Shown here one piece after another: positions 41,962 through 55,251 of a DNA stretch of 64,000 nt; positions within the stretch are counted from its first letter, which is position 1, and every line of letters begins with the position of its first letter. A program made the position numbers and the translations under genes. A model generated the notes under the pieces. That model saw nothing but the letters and a program-made list of their open reading frames with translations. It had not been told where the DNA came from and made no database searches. This DNA comes from Gautieria morchelliformis. Taxonomy: Eukaryota; Basidiomycota; Agaricomycetes; Gomphales; Gomphaceae. Location of the stretch: positions 62,001 through 126,000 of the forward strand of contig WHVA01000109.1 in NCBI GenBank assembly GCA_015179125.1, read 5' to 3'.

Positions 41962-44900
41962 TCATCGGTTCTTTTTCTCTGCCTCAACCACTTCTATGCG
42001 TCCTGCCTCCTCAATTCTCAATCGCTCTTCCTCAGCTCTCCTCCGTTCCCGACGCTCGCGACCGCGAGTGACCAATGGTTTGGGTGCGATGTCAGCAAAT
42101 AGACGCTTGCATGTGATCTCGACAATCCAGCACCCTATGAAGTCGGCTAACATGGTTGCAGTTAAGCGGAATTGGAACTACATGTTTTTGTTAGTATACT
42201 TAAATTAATCCTTTGAATGGCATTCGATTGCTGCTCACCGATTTCTTCATTTCAACGATCTGTAACCAGCGGTTAAGCTCGGGCATGAAATCAACTGCCC
42301 CTCCAAACGCGACAGCGCTGGCACCCAGAAGACCATAATAGAGTGCTGAATTTTCACGGATCCCTTCACGAAAGGGGCGACCCTACAGCAAGTCCGTGAG
42401 GGAGGGGTCTCAGTGTGTCACCGACTTGACACACCTGAAAATTGATCGCAAACGTCGATACTTGCTGCGACAGCCCCAAGAGATAAATAGCAGTATTGAG
42501 CAGGCTAGGCTCGAATTTTGCTTCTAAGTCGATGGGGCCAGGACTGTAAACAAGTCAGGGTCCCGCAGGAAAATGAGAGCACGGCACGCACGCCTCGTAT
42601 TCATGTGACAAATTGGTGATATAGAGTAAAGAGGCGATATGTGTGGCAAATTGAATGAGAACCGAAAGCAGGACATAGAAATTGAAGATGTTGCCAAGTG
42701 GCCGCTCCCGGGACAGCTTTTCGACAGGCTGGACAAAGCAATAGTATTAGAAACAACCATCCATTCAGTCCGGGTACAACTCACCTTGGCACGAGAAATG
42801 CATAAGAAGCACACTGACATCAACACACCTGTGATAGTGACCTGATAGTCACCAAACTTAATACCATCGAGGTACTGCACACTCAAGCTGTATGCAGTAA
42901 TCAGGCAATTCAACGCCAGGATCTTGTACATTTGGATCGTGGCAACCAATGTGCACCGCCCTTGACGAATGATACTTGTGACTATGGACCATAAGCTATG
43001 ATAATAGACAAACAAAGGTGGCATGCTCAACTGGCAGAAACATTGGAGAGTTTAGACGTGAAGGGTGCGGCACAAGATGCGTCCCCAAGTTTGATTTGTG
43101 GGGGTTCGTCATCCTCCCCTAGGGCGGCCATTTGGTCTGTAATACTTGCGAGATCAAACTGAATGCCATCAACGAGAGGTAAATATACGATTTTGCTTCA
43201 GCACAAACCTTCTCCATGGGATTCTTCTTCCTTGCCGTCTTTTGATCCTCGAGTGCCTTTTTCTGTGCGTCAACAGCCTGAGGATAAAGATGTACGATAG
43301 CGGGGGGTACAGGTGGCGGCGGTTGTCCAAACCTCGCAGAGATCTTCAGTTGACTCTCGTAGACTTTCTTGATCCTTTCATGCTTTTGGTGCTCAGCTAT
43401 CTTCTGCAGATCTTCAGGAGTGCCGTCGAGAAGTGCGACACCAATATCAGCCTGCTTGAGGGCACCAACATCATTAGTGCCATCTCCTGCCATGAGTGTT
43501 GTGTACCCAAGTGACTTCAGCGTGGTCAGGATAGATTCCTTTTGAGAAGGCGATACACGCGCATAGACCCATGTGTTCTGCACAAGGTCAGGCCAACTCG
43601 GTCGCCATTCGTACTGTTTCAGGGCCGCTCCGGTAACACAAATGTCATACTCGTCGAAGATGGATTGGTCAAAAGGTTCTGACGGATCAACGGGAATGAC
43701 GATGGTCTCGTCTACATTTCGCCACACGAGGTCTGCGAAATCGAACAAACGTCGGTTTCACAGAAGCCTCGGAGAACGGACCAAATCCTACAACTCACCA
43801 GCATCATTAGCCGGGTTCTCCTTCACGTCCAATATTAATGCCTGGCGGTCTACGATCTCGACTTGCTTGGCGACATGGAGGGCCGTGAGTGGGTTGTCCC
43901 CAGTGATCATGATGCACTGCCAACTATTGTGAGTAGTGATGATTTGATATGGTTACGTTTCCTACCCGGTGCGACGCATCCGCCAACATCCTAAGGGTTT
44001 CAACAGCATCCTTCTTCAATGGACAATGGAAAACCAGAAAGCCAGCGAAAGTCAAGCCACTCTCCACCTTTTCCCTTGCCAGCTTGTTAACCTGAACGAA
44101 CAATATCCGCATTAAGTTGTAATACTACACTGGCATGATAGCCTAAAGCCTGCCTTGTCTCCGCTCAGGGACTCCATTGTCTTGATCCCAAGCGCCAGAA
44201 CTCGACTGCCCCTGCGAGTGAACCACTTGTATGTATCGTCATACCCTGGTGGCACACGCTCCAGCATACCCTTGATTGTCTCCGGAGCGCCCTTCGCTGC
44301 GGCGACAAGTGCGCCATTGGGAGTACTCGAGATAGTGGACATGCGCTTTAGGGCAGATGAGAACTGAAACCGACGCCGAATGTGGAGTTGTGTGCGATGT
44401 GGGGCAGATGGCGCTGACGGCGCCACGTGGTCTCCTGAAGAGCGGTCAAAACCAGCTGGTCACTAACATCTAAGTTAAAAACCTTTCGATAGGGTCCAGT
44501 CAAGTGCCTCGAGTGTCGTTTTCTCCATAGGGTCACCTACGACTGTTCCATCGTCTAGGAGGACCAGAGCATGCGCAGCAGCTAAACACAACGTCGTCTC
44601 ACGTCCTGATGCCTTCACGTCAACAAGCCGTAAGGGAGCATCAAGGCTGCCAAAAGTCAACTCAGCAAATGGATCAGGATAAACTCAACTCACTCAATGC
44701 CTGCGACACCCTCAACGACCAAAGACTCGGCAGTGATTGTCCCAGTCTTGTCAAAGCAACAAACGTCAACCCGGCCTGCAAACGGAATACGGAAGGGTTC
44801 TGTGCAAAAAATCGCTGAAGGGGACAATGTTAGACGGCGTAAAGACGCGGAAACAACCAATTAACTCACCAAACTTCGATAAGGCAACAAGGGAAGCGTT

Positions 44901-46629
44901 GACAGCAAGTGAAAGCTCCATAGGTAGCTCCGGCGGCACAACGCTCGTCACGATAAGGACACAATCCAGGAGTAGCTTACTCTTCTTAAGGCCACGCTCG
45001 ATACCTGGGAAACATACATTGACTCCTGCGAATTGGCCATAGCCAAGGATACGCACCCCTTGTCCACACATACCAGCTAGCAGCAACGGCAAAGATAAGT
45101 AAAAAGCCAATGAAAAGAAATGATTCAAAGTTGTTTGCAGAGACACGATCTGTCGAGAAAATCATCGTTCGTACAAGTTGGCCTTGTGAGGTTCCAAAAC
45201 CTGTACGCAGCACAAGCGCCAGGCAACCACCATCAGGGGTGTCACCTATAATAAAGGAAAGAAAAAGTCTACAGCGTCCAATGGATAAGGACACACCTCC
45301 GCCACCGGCCTGTAAAACTTTTGTGCCACTAAACAAAACTGATCCCTTTGTCGTGCCATCTATGTCTAATCTCTCGTCCTTTTCTCGTAGCTCAATAGAT
45401 TCCTTGAGAAGGGGTGTTGATTCCCCGCTCAACATAGCTTCATTTACAATGCAGGTGCCTCGTAATAGCACCAGATCCGCTGGAATGGTCGTCTCCGACT
45501 GTGCATGAACTAAAACGGCACTTCATGAGGCACGGGACGAGCTGCGTAGTAGCAACAGGACATACCGATGGACACGATATCTCCAGGAAGTAGTTCATCG
45601 GTTTGGACAGTAGACCATTTACCGTCACGGCGACATTGGATTGGGTACGGTGAGATGGACATAGTACGAAATTCGGTCAAGGTCCTTACTCGCTAATCTT
45701 GGCGTGAATACTAATTCATGATGGCATATGAGACGAACCTGGAAGACAACAGTGCACTCGAACACAATCAACATGAACAGCGTGAACAAGCTGAAGTACC
45801 AGTACTCGTCAAGACACCACAGAGCGACACAGAAGATTTGGAAGACGAAGAAAGGAGCTGTGGCGTGTTCAGCAAAGAGGGCGGTAAAGGATGGGATAGG
45901 GATGTTGAACTCGTTCTTTCCGTAAAGGGACTTCAATTTGCTTAGTTCATCCTCCTTTAGGCCTGGAGGAGACAGGTAGCTGCTTAGCTCAGGACGGGAA
46001 GAAGCTGGATAAGGCAACCGCAGAAACGACGGGGGTGACGTCGTGGTATCACAGATATACGTGTCCCGCTGATAATTGAACGTATAAGAACTGAGATCAG
46101 AAGGCTTTTAAAGTCATTCAGCGATGATTGACGACACAAAACCGAAGCCAAAATAATAATAAAAGACATGCTCACATTCGGTTTCACGATTGGAACAATT
46201 TCTCCCTGTCCACGATGTTTTGCAGGCATTATCCGGATGGAATCGGCATCATGCAGCGTACGACTCTTAAAAATGGTCAGCAGGAACTCAGCAGTTCAGT
46301 GACATATCTTTACGGGTCGTGTCGTGATGAAAGCTTTGGCACCAGTGCTCCATCTGGTGGCCAGAAAACTGAGAGCATGACCTGCACCCAGACAAACGCA
46401 CCCTAGAAACGTCCATTCTTCGCTCTTGATCCAATCATCGTACCGAACGTAGTAGGCATATGCGAAAAGTGGATAGAGGGAAAGGAATGGGATGGTGTAT
46501 AAATATGTGTACCACGGCAAGGAGATGTGCAAGCTGGCGCGCTGGATGTCAGGAGAGCGGAGAGCTATGGCGGTCCTACAGACAAGAATTACAAAATTTT
46601 GTGTAGACTAGCAATAGTGTTGCTCACAT
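41962..46629 (-). CDS. SPF1: P5A-type ATPase SPF1, ER membrane dislocase
   Basis: Large multi-exon gene on the minus strand. The P5A signature [13 protein letters not shown] (TM4, about 44930), the phosphorylation site DKTGTIT (about 44745) and the hinge [18 protein letters not shown] (about 43480) identify it. Known P5A ATPases extract mistargeted transmembrane helices from the ER membrane. The N terminus ([13 protein letters not shown]) precedes two hydrophobic hairpins; the actuator loop holds SGESTPL; the C terminus has several TM segments and a charged tail rich in [14 protein letters not shown], stop at 41962. The most plausible start codon is split: AT at 46629-46628, a 52-nt intron (46627-46576), then G at 46575. 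An alternative upstream start cannot be excluded. Confidence 0.92.
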
Positions 46630-47134
46630 GGCTGGGGATGCGTAGACCTAGTTGGTAGACGTGGCCGTATTGCCTGCGTAGTATATGTAATCTCACTCCA
46701 AAGAGTCTCAGGTTCCTTCTCCCGGACAGTACAATTAGTCGGAATGTTGAAGCTCACCTGCACAAGTAAAGATATGCGTGTGCTCGGTCCAAAGGTGTGG
46801 AGACAAGATGTTGGGTGTCAGCCCAAGCTTAAGTTCTTCAAGGATTGACAACTATGAGCTGAAAATGAACTAGAAATGGCTAGGTATCAGATATCACAGG
46901 TAAGCTCACAAGTACCGGCGCTGCAATTTTGAGACTTGAGAATGGGGGAACGCACACGTCTGCTTACGGTATGTCGGCGTCAACGATTTGAGGAAAGACC
47001 TCAATTTAGGTTAAATCCAAGCACTGCTGAAAGTTTTTTTCTATGAAAATTTCATTGACTAATAACTGAACCCTGTAGCTATGGCATTGGCTGTGGCTGT
47101 AATGAATACATTGCAGGTATACCGACAAAAAGCA
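46630..47134. other. spacer between SPF1 and PUF6
   Basis: About 500 bp holding the SPF1 promoter and 5' leader and the PUF6 3' end. No gene seen. Confidence 0.45.
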
Positions 47135-49868
47135 TCATGATACCTCATTGAGCGCGTTCAGCTTGGCCAACAAAACGTCCTTTCCCTTGATGGTACTTTT
47201 ATCCAACTCCGCTCTCACCTTGGCCTCAAACCAGCTCGCAATTTCATTCCTCGTCACAGCGTCTCCTTCTTGGCGCAGTCGCTCACACAGTTCTGCGACA
47301 ACAAACCCTCCCCCGCCCAGCGACATTTTCACGATATTTTCCCGTCCCGCAGTCTGGACAAACGCTGATGCAAAGGCACCAGCATCAAACGACGGCGACC
47401 GTGATAGCGAATGTGTAGCCATCGAGTAATGCCCGCCTTGTAGCAGCGTTTTGTATAACCGAGAGGTATGAGGAATATCAATCGGATGTGAATCCGTGCC
47501 GGGAAGTGAAGGATATGGGGAAGACAGAGGGGCCAAAAGAACCTGACTGGCCAAGGACTTGTCTAAATATTGACCGAGACAACTCGAATCAAATATCGGG
47601 GTAAGAAGAACTATAACTCACCGCCTTCAGCAAATAGCATGATTTCCGCGACAACTAAGGAGCCTTTAGGATCCCTGCTCATCTCTACGCCCCGTGCCTC
47701 GATCAGACCCAGCATGGCGGGGCTCGCAGCGCGTCTGACCTCATCCCTCCGCACTGCCTCATCTTTCTTCGATGTCTTTGAGCGCAAATCGTCGGTCACG
47801 GCAAGCGAAGAGAGGATCACAGGCGTGAAGTGTCGCAGAGAACGCGGAATCAGTAGATAGAGCAACATGCGCCGGCCCGCAGGGCTTGTAAGTAGACTTG
47901 AGGGGAGGGATGATGTTGGTGGGGAGGGCATCAGCTCTGCCAACAGCTGTTTAGCGATTAATTTTGTGTCGCTGCAATAACACATTAAATGCAGTCATGA
48001 ACACGCAGTGTTCACACACTCAATGGTATCTAGTGCGCAAAAGAGAACCAGTTGGGCGTCATCACTCTGCGCCATGCGGACGGCGTGCGGCTTGAGCACC
48101 TTGACAATTTGTTTACGGTCCTGAAATATGTTTAAAACATATCTGTGCAGTTAAGAAGCAATGCACCTTGGCTGTCCCGCGCGCAATAAATTCGCGTACT
48201 ACCCGACTCCCGTCTCTCGTGTGTACCATCTCCGCAAGTTGTTCCTGACAGCTACCCAATGTAGATCAGTGCATATACATTACTACAATGAGTTCAAACT
48301 TGGATTCACCTCTCATATACTTCTCTCCATGAACATTCCCGTTCCTGGTCAGTAAATTTATCATCAGGAAAAAGATCCGTAGATGCCAGTGCATCAAGAT
48401 ATTCCCAAAGCGCGCGGTGCGTAATAGCATGCCGTGCTGCAATGGCCGAATGATTGTTAAAACTGACTGCTATGTAAGTGAAGCCCAGGCAAATGCGTGC
48501 GTTCCGTGAACTGCTCACATTCCGAGGAGATTCTCTCGCACCGAGGCTAGGGTGCGTTTCCGTCTTTCCATGTCTTCTGACGCAATCAACACTGCTTTCA
48601 ACCCATCGACTTGGCCTAACAACACATTGCCAACGCCAGCATGTTGCATACCATGGCCTTCAGTGTCCCTTTCACGAGCCGCAATCAACGCTTCGACATC
48701 TTTATTCTTTTTCACCTTTTTTCCGCTGGGAATCCCATCACCGAACAGTGTCGCCTCGCGTCCCCAGAAGGCACGAAGAAGTTGAGTCCGCTCAGCACCA
48801 GTGCAATGGAGCTCATAAGCATCGGCAAGCACCGATGATGCGTATGCATGGTGTAGAAGGCGCGGGACCTCTGGTGTCAAAGAGGGTAGAATGAGCCCAC
48901 GAGACTGTGGACTAACTCCAAGCTATTAATACGTCAAAACAAGCATAAAATTACCAAACAAACCAATATCTGATGAGTTTTGATACAATAAACTGATTGA
49001 GTTCGAGTCAATAATCAAATGGGTGTTTGAGCTAGCTATAATCTGACCTTAGAATATTTACCTTGGACGAGTTGAAGATAATGACCCTCCAGCTCTTTTG
49101 CCACCTCTAGTCGATTAGCGGGTGTCCCATGCTTGATAATCTGATTCGGCCACGTCGATAACGACATGCGAACAAACAAGCGACGAAACTCACGGTCTGA
49201 ATAACTCGGCTAGCATCATGTTTTAACACGAGATCTAATACGCGACCTCTCATTAGATCCATCAACTCTTTGACTTTGGCTCCCCGTTCTTCCCTAAGTC
49301 CATCTCGCTTCGCGCCAGTGCCTTCATTTTTGTGTTCTCGATCCTTCTGTCGCGACTGTGCCCAGATCCGTTTAACCTCCACGAGAAGGGCTGCATGCGG
49401 CTTGGCTGCACGTCGCGATGCAAGAAGAGCGCGCTGAGCTGCGTGAGATTCATGATTGGCTGTCACGAGTGATCAGTAGATGCATAATATGGAAATTTGG
49501 GCAGACGCACCATTGGGGTCTTTGGTGGATGCTGCGTCATTCTTTCCATCAACCTCCATCTCATCGGCGTCTCCAAGGTCATCGTCCAAGTCCGACTCGC
49601 TTGCTCCAGCTTCGTCAGAATCCGATTCCGCTGTGTCAATTATCTCAGTAACTGGTGCGGCTCTTTTCTTTCCCTTTGCATCTTCTTGACGTTTCGGATC
49701 CTTATGTTTACTCCTCATTGGGTTCTTCGCATGGGTACTGGGCCCTTTGGATTTGTCCATCCTTTTTTTGTTTACATTGTCTAGAGGTTGAATATTGACC
49801 TTTTTAGGTGCGGGTCCGCCCTGGGAATCGGATGGAGCTGAACGTTTCCTGGAGTTATGAAGAGACAT
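47135..49868 (-). CDS. PUF6: PUF6/PUM3-type Puf-repeat protein
   Basis: Multi-exon gene, ATG at 49868 (MSLHNSRKRSAP), stop at 47135. A basic-acidic N terminus (KKRAAPVTEIIDTAESDSDEAG, then DDDLGDADEMEVDG) precedes the nucleolar Puf core: AHAALLVEVKRIWAQSR, VKELMDLMRGRVLDLVLKHDASRVIQTV and following repeats. The C-terminal CPL region has RRMLLYLLIPRSLRHFTP and ends SIKGKDVLLAKLNALNEVS-like. In yeast Puf6 acts in 60S subunit assembly and ASH1 mRNA repression; human PUM3 is nucleolar. Divergent from eL38, another 60S component. Exons were recognised on all three minus frames; not every border was fixed. Confidence 0.87.
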
Positions 49869-50565
49869 CTTGATCAAGTAGAAAGTTCCCGCAAGTCAGG
49901 CAAATTAGTCAAGTAGGAGCTCAAGGGGCTGGTATATGCCTGCGGTCACCACCTGTTTGCGGGAAATATCCCAGCGTACAGTAAGTACTGGGTCGAGAAC
50001 GAAAAATCGAGAATCGTGTGACAGCGCTTGTCACACAGTCTGTAAGGGACCCGAGGGCATAGCCGAGAATAAGTATCTGTGGAGAAAGGACAATCTCGAA
50101 CCAACTCTAACTCTGCAGCGGGATTGCTACACGGTGACGAGACCAGAGTAACAAACTGTATCCAAAAGACCTTGGAAAGAATTCCGAGAGGTATGTAAAA
50201 CTGCATATAGCCCAGTCCACGGCTCTGCCAGGATGTAGCTTCCACCACATAACAAGGGGTCGTGAGTTGCGGAAAGGAAGAAACGCAATCAGCTAGTCGA
50301 AGGATGTAAATTACTAGCTAGGAAGTCTCAAACAAACTCCCTCTTCAAGCGACCAAAGCCATGATACATGTGGCGCAGCTCGAACAGCATAGTTCTCAGT
50401 GCCCACGGCGTCCTTATGGGTGTAACCGCGAGGGTATTCTGCGTCTTGAATTAGAGGCATTTAGCCTACTTATTGAGAGTGTCCGTGAACCTTAACCGTG
50501 GGAACTACAAGATTATCTAAACACCCACTTCGGAACTCTCTCAAACACCCACAAAACTCGCTATC
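49869..50565. other. divergent spacer PUF6 / eL38
   Basis: About 700 bp; no gene recognised. It contains an 8-bp-arm hairpin GTGTGACA-GCGCT-TGTCACAC at about 50018. A tRNA B-box-like GGTTCGAG on the minus strand (about 50095) has no matching cloverleaf. Confidence 0.45.
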
Positions 50566-51052
50566 ATGGTGAGTTCAGCATATATGTACAAAAGGCCATG
50601 TCTAACTATCGCGTCAAACCAGGCCAAGGAACTCCGCGACATCAAGGCATTCATTGACATCGCTTCGCGGAAGGATGCTCGTTGTGAGTGCCCACATTGC
50701 CCTGCGCTGACTTCTCAATCATAAATCATATCCATTCTTCTTCTATCTGTTCCTCACGGGATATCAACTTACCTCGTTGCTATATGCTTAGCTGCGCGCA
50801 TAAAAAAGACGCACACACGTCTACCCTCTGGAGTCTCTAAGCAGCAGACAAAATTCAAGATCCGGTGTTCGCGGTATCTTTATACTCTGGTAGTCGATGA
50901 CGCAGAGAAGGCGGAGAAGTTACAACAGAGTCTTCCCCCTGGTATGTGTCGTTACTCCAGTCTACCCGCAGTCAATGATACGATCTATTGAACGTGCTGC
51001 GTCAGGTCTCAACGTTGTGGAGGTCCAGAAATCGACAAAGGGCAAGAAGTAA
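50566..51052 (+). CDS. RPL38: 60S ribosomal protein eL38
   Basis: Four exons (50566-50568, 50623-50683, 50792-50941, 51006-51052) join to 86 residues. Exon 1 is just the ATG, directly followed by a GT donor, a common layout in ribosomal protein genes. The family motifs are [44 protein letters not shown] and KLQQSLPP. It is slightly longer at the C terminus than yeast eL38 ([10 protein letters not shown]). eL38 sits on the 60S subunit near 28S rRNA helices. Confidence 0.95.
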
Positions 51053-51560
51053 TGATCTCATTGTGTTTCTGGTCGTTTTATGATTAGGCTCGAGTTGAAG
51101 GACGGATGGGGGAGAGGCATTTTCCCGTGAGCATCCTGTGCTCTTTTTTTTCAGACCGTATGCATCACATAACCTATGACGGTATACACACGAATATGGC
51201 ACTGGAGTGTGAGTTATGAGTATAAACTGCTGTTGCAGTGTTACCAGACAATTCTTGTCATCCTTTCAACGCCTATCCTATAGAGGTGGAGGCTTGACTG
51301 TGCTTCTAACGGTTTGAAGCACTTGTGGAAAAAATATATAAGGCACGATATATATCAGACTGAATGCTTATTGTTGTACATTTCCTTCTACAAAAGCTCC
51401 GCAACTGGTAGATTTCAGAGCAAAGAGGTCTGCCGGTATCGGCCCTTAGTAGAGAGACGTTCCACAAATTTGTTGGCTTTCCCTTTGAGTCTCCGGTCAT
51501 CTCCAAACCGCTCTCTGGCGGCGATAATGTTACGCCAAAGCAGGACTTCATCAAATTATA
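51053..51560. other. spacer between eL38 and site-2 protease
   Basis: About 500 bp with the eL38 3' UTR and S2P promoter; no gene seen. The minus-strand open frame crossing into the S2P exon is a shadow. Confidence 0.45.
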
Positions 51561-53992
51561 ATGGCCTCTACCGCACCGCTTGTTCTGGCTATTTCGTTTT
51601 GGTGTCTTGTTTATATCCGGCGCCGATATGTTCTCTCTAACACAAATATGATCCTCCCTGTGACTGCTCCAGTGCATCCACAACGAGCCTCCCGGGTGCT
51701 TTGGACGCTTGGCCGTTACTTCGAAGTCGATCTTACATCCCATTTCGTTCTTCGTGGCAGAACAGAGTTGCTCGTCGACGGCCATGCAGCTCTTGTTGAA
51801 ATTCTTCGAGGAGTTACTCCCGAGGTCACGTCTCCTTCGCGTAGACGACTGGCTAAGCAAACAAAACGCTGTGGCCGGGATGGGGGCAGCATTGTCCGGC
51901 TTTTTTATAACTTCGGTTCTGTCACCGCCGTTATAGGACAAACGCTTGCTGTTGGCGCGTTGTGGTGGTCGATGGTTCAACTTGGCCGCCATCTACTAGG
52001 CAATTCCAATTCAAGTTCTATCATACCGCATAATATGGTGAAGCGGAACTCAATGTCCATACCTCAGCCACTAGGTGACTCGCCAAACGATTTCCTGCTA
52101 AGGCCTCTCGTAAGCTGCAGATTGCACTTTGCTGACGGTATAATTTACTTCCTTCATAAATGCAGATACCAGGCGTTAACCTACCGTTATCTCATTTATT
52201 TCCTATCATCGTTTCCCTGATGCTCTGCACAACCATACATGAACTTGGTCATGCGATTGCTGCTGCCGCGTAGGTCTGCATTCTTCACCACTACGGTACT
52301 TCCCATATCTACGTGTCTCTCACTTTGCACGCTCGACCCTGCGCATGATAGAATTCTGACCTCATTACCAGCGACGGAGTTCCTCTTGTTTCATGGGGTT
52401 ATTCGCTTATTTTGGTTATTCCTGCGGCGTTCGTAGAGCTTGCCACATCCTTTCCAGCTGCTAGAGAACGCTCCCCTCTACCCCGCCTGAGGATAACTTC
52501 AGCAGGAGTATATCACAACCTGATCACTCTCCTTGTACTATTTTTCATCTCAAATATGGCTATTGACCGGAGTATATGGCCCCTATTCGGATACCGAGAA
52601 ATCGGAAGTGGAGTGGTCGTGGTCGATGTACATGTGGTGAGATTCCTAGGGTTCTTATCAGATGTGGCATTATCTTAACATATCGACCGTCGTGTTGGAT
52701 CTGATATGCGTCTTAACATAACGCTGACCAAAGAACTCACCTCTACGTCCACATTTACTTCCTGGGTCAATAGTCACTCGGTTTGATGATGCAGAACTCT
52801 CGAAGTCTTCGATTCACACCCCTTCAGATCTATGGTCTTCCCTCCTGCTGAAACATACTGTCGAACACGAAGAAGGTTGGTGCGTTGATAGGCACTGGTT
52901 TGAAGGTGCGCAAGGCCGTTTCCTGATTTTGCTGTTCAACGGTGTTATATTAAATGATTCCACGTTATCATTCCAATGTCATAGATCACTCTCAAGGTTG
53001 TTGTCCTCAGTTGTTGTCGCGCGACAGGAAGCTTGAGGCTGGATCATGTTTTATTCCCAAGTCACCTAGTTTGACCTCTCCAGCGAATGGCTGGTGTATT
53101 GACCCTGTGCCGCTGTTCGAAGACCAAACAAAGCAGAGATGTATGTCCCACCCATCCTGTGGTGTTTCTCACGAGCAGGACAGATTGAGCTCAAATGCTG
53201 GCGGGAGCGCGAGCGTTTCCGAGAAGAGACGAGCCCAGATATGTATTACACCTCACTCGTCGGCAGCTCTGCATCGTATTTCATTTTTAACGAACGCTGG
53301 CGATATCCACGAGAAAACAATTGTGTGGAAGGGTCCACGCAGAGAGGTGTGGGAGCAAGGTGTGCACACCATAGCCCATAGATCTCAAACCAACACATAA
53401 GTATTTGGTTTACTCTATAACAGTGACGGTCGGAAAATACCTTCCTCGATTCCGAATTCTGCCACTTGCATTACCTGCGGCAATAAAACTCCAGCTAGAG
53501 TGCGTAGGTTGTGTATGCCCTGTTTGCTGAATTGACAATCTTGGCACCACGGCAGGTACTTGCGGACCGTCTCACTGTCACTTTTCTTTTTCAACGTATT
53601 GCCAGTACGATATTTGGATGGCGGAGAGATTCTCAGTGCATCCCTCGCCCTAGCTTTAACAGTTGCTGTCCCCTGCATGACATCTCGCCGTGGAGATACG
53701 GACCTCGAAATGGGAGCCAGAGAGTGGGGTAATCAGCCATCAGCAGGGAGACGGCGGGTACAACAAATTGAGGCCATGGTTGAGATGATGACAGGGGCTC
53801 TGATATGCATCGTATCCATAGGCGGACTCCTTGTATTCAGTGTAGGGTAGGTGGGGAAGAGATCTACCATGTTGTATTTCGCTCTTCAGATTTCAGGCTC
53901 CAAGGGCAAGAAGTGAGACCAACAGTCTCGAAATCGAGCTATTACTTCAAGGTGCATCATACAAGGTAATCCTGAATGACATCCATGGGTAA
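51561..53992 (+). CDS. site-2 protease (intramembrane zinc metalloprotease)
   Basis: Begins ATG 51561 with a hydrophobic N terminus. Exon 1 is 51561-52109, exon 2 52166-52269 and exon 3 starts 52372. HELGH (TTIHELGHAIAAAA) gives the HExxH zinc site inside a membrane segment. RITSAGVYHNL and NSPLRPHLLPGSIVTRLDDAE (PDZ-like loop) follow. The third zinc ligand lies in FFNVLPVRYLDGGEIL (NxxPxxxLDG). S2P cleaves ER-to-Golgi escorted transcription factors such as SREBP; in fungi this controls sterol and hypoxia responses. The end is uncertain: a stop follows FSVG at about 53850, or a further short exon carries the frame to 53992. It converges with YKT6. Confidence 0.87.
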
Positions 53993-54145
53993 TTGGGCAG
54001 TGGGTGAAACTAGCGGATCAGCACCAGTGAGCGACTGTCTAGGAGAAAAGGCACCCCAATCCGAGACATAATGAACATCTGCAGAGGTAGAGAGACGCTG
54101 CGTGTGGGGTGCGAGGCCTAAATGGGGTTAGCTGGAGCAAGACCG

Positions 54146-54973
54146 CTATGCAATTACACAACACGAATTTTGCTGGACAGATAAGATTAGATGAGAAAAA
54201 AAACAAAGGACGCTAGAATCCCGTACCTTCTTCGCGGTTTTGTAAAACATCTTGCTTTGAGCGCTCAACGCATTCGAGCGATCAACCAAATTATCTAATT
54301 TCTCGCCTCGTTCGAGAACAGACTCGATGGTCTTATGCTATGATAAGTAAAGGGATGCTGGCTTAGTGCTTCCGGATAGTAAACAATGTCATGTTGCGCA
54401 CTAGAACGATCTTGGTCTCATCTAACTCTTGCTGAACTCGCATGATCGTATCGGCCTGGCGTGGATCCTGGTATTTAGAGATATATGTCTGGATCTTAAT
54501 CGCTCTCATCAATGCATAGGCACAGTGACTGCTACCTCATCATGTGCTTACTTGTGGAAAGGAAATGGACGATGGATTGGCGTAAGAAGTTTGTGGCACG
54601 GATGTACTGAACTCCTCCAAAACTTTGGTAAGAAGCGAGAATGCTGGCCGCACGGGGTACTCCTGGTCGGTGATGATCACACCTAAGTATTCTCAACAAC
54701 TGTTGGAGTCAACAACCAGGACAACGTTAACTGACCGGCCAACTGTTCGGTACCACCACGGTTATACACGTGTGCTGTGTAGGTATTCTCCTGTACGCTT
54801 TGCCTCTGGCCTTGTGGTGTGCGCTCTGCAACCGTCTTGGAGAAGAAAGTCATAAATTCCCCGACACTGCCTTTCTGATAAAACGAGAAGGAGGATAAGT
54901 CGGAGGCCGATGATAGTGATGTAGCCGTTCCTTGGGGAGGCGCAGATAGAACTGTAAGGCTGTATATCTTCAT
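54146..54973 (-). CDS. YKT6: R-SNARE YKT6
   Basis: ATG at 54973 ([13 protein letters not shown]). An N-terminal longin domain ([37 protein letters not shown]) is followed, over introns, by the SNARE coiled coil ([20 protein letters not shown], then [20 protein letters not shown] with the central Arg layer, and [16 protein letters not shown]). The last exon encodes QNSCCVIA and a TAG at 54146. CVIA is a prenylation CAAX box with an adjacent Cys for palmitoylation. YKT6 acts in Golgi, vacuolar and autophagosome fusion. Confidence 0.93.
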
Positions 54974-55251
54974 GATGTGCAAAGCGTGGAGATGGAGAGT
55001 TGTGGCAGGGTTATGTAATGTACCCCGCCCACCTTAGCTACGGTGTCACAGGCCCGGGTGACATAAGAGATTGCAGTTGCTGTAATCATGCCAGAGACAT
55101 ATTAATGATAGCCACTCGCAATTTTGTGTCTATTTCGAGTGCACTAATGACGAGGCGCGCACAATGATGTACAAGATTACTTGGTGTCACAGTAACTTAG
55201 GCGGACCGGGGGTCTCTACATATAAAGTCTTGTTGAACAAACAGCAGCAGA

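Noticed and set aside
50000..50160. Possible tRNA on the minus strand with GGTTCGAG box
   Set aside because: No acceptor stem, no A box at the right distance, no cloverleaf.
51306..51992. 228-codon minus-strand frame antisense to S2P exon 1
   Set aside because: Antisense shadow: the plus-strand frame carries the S2P family features and splice sites.
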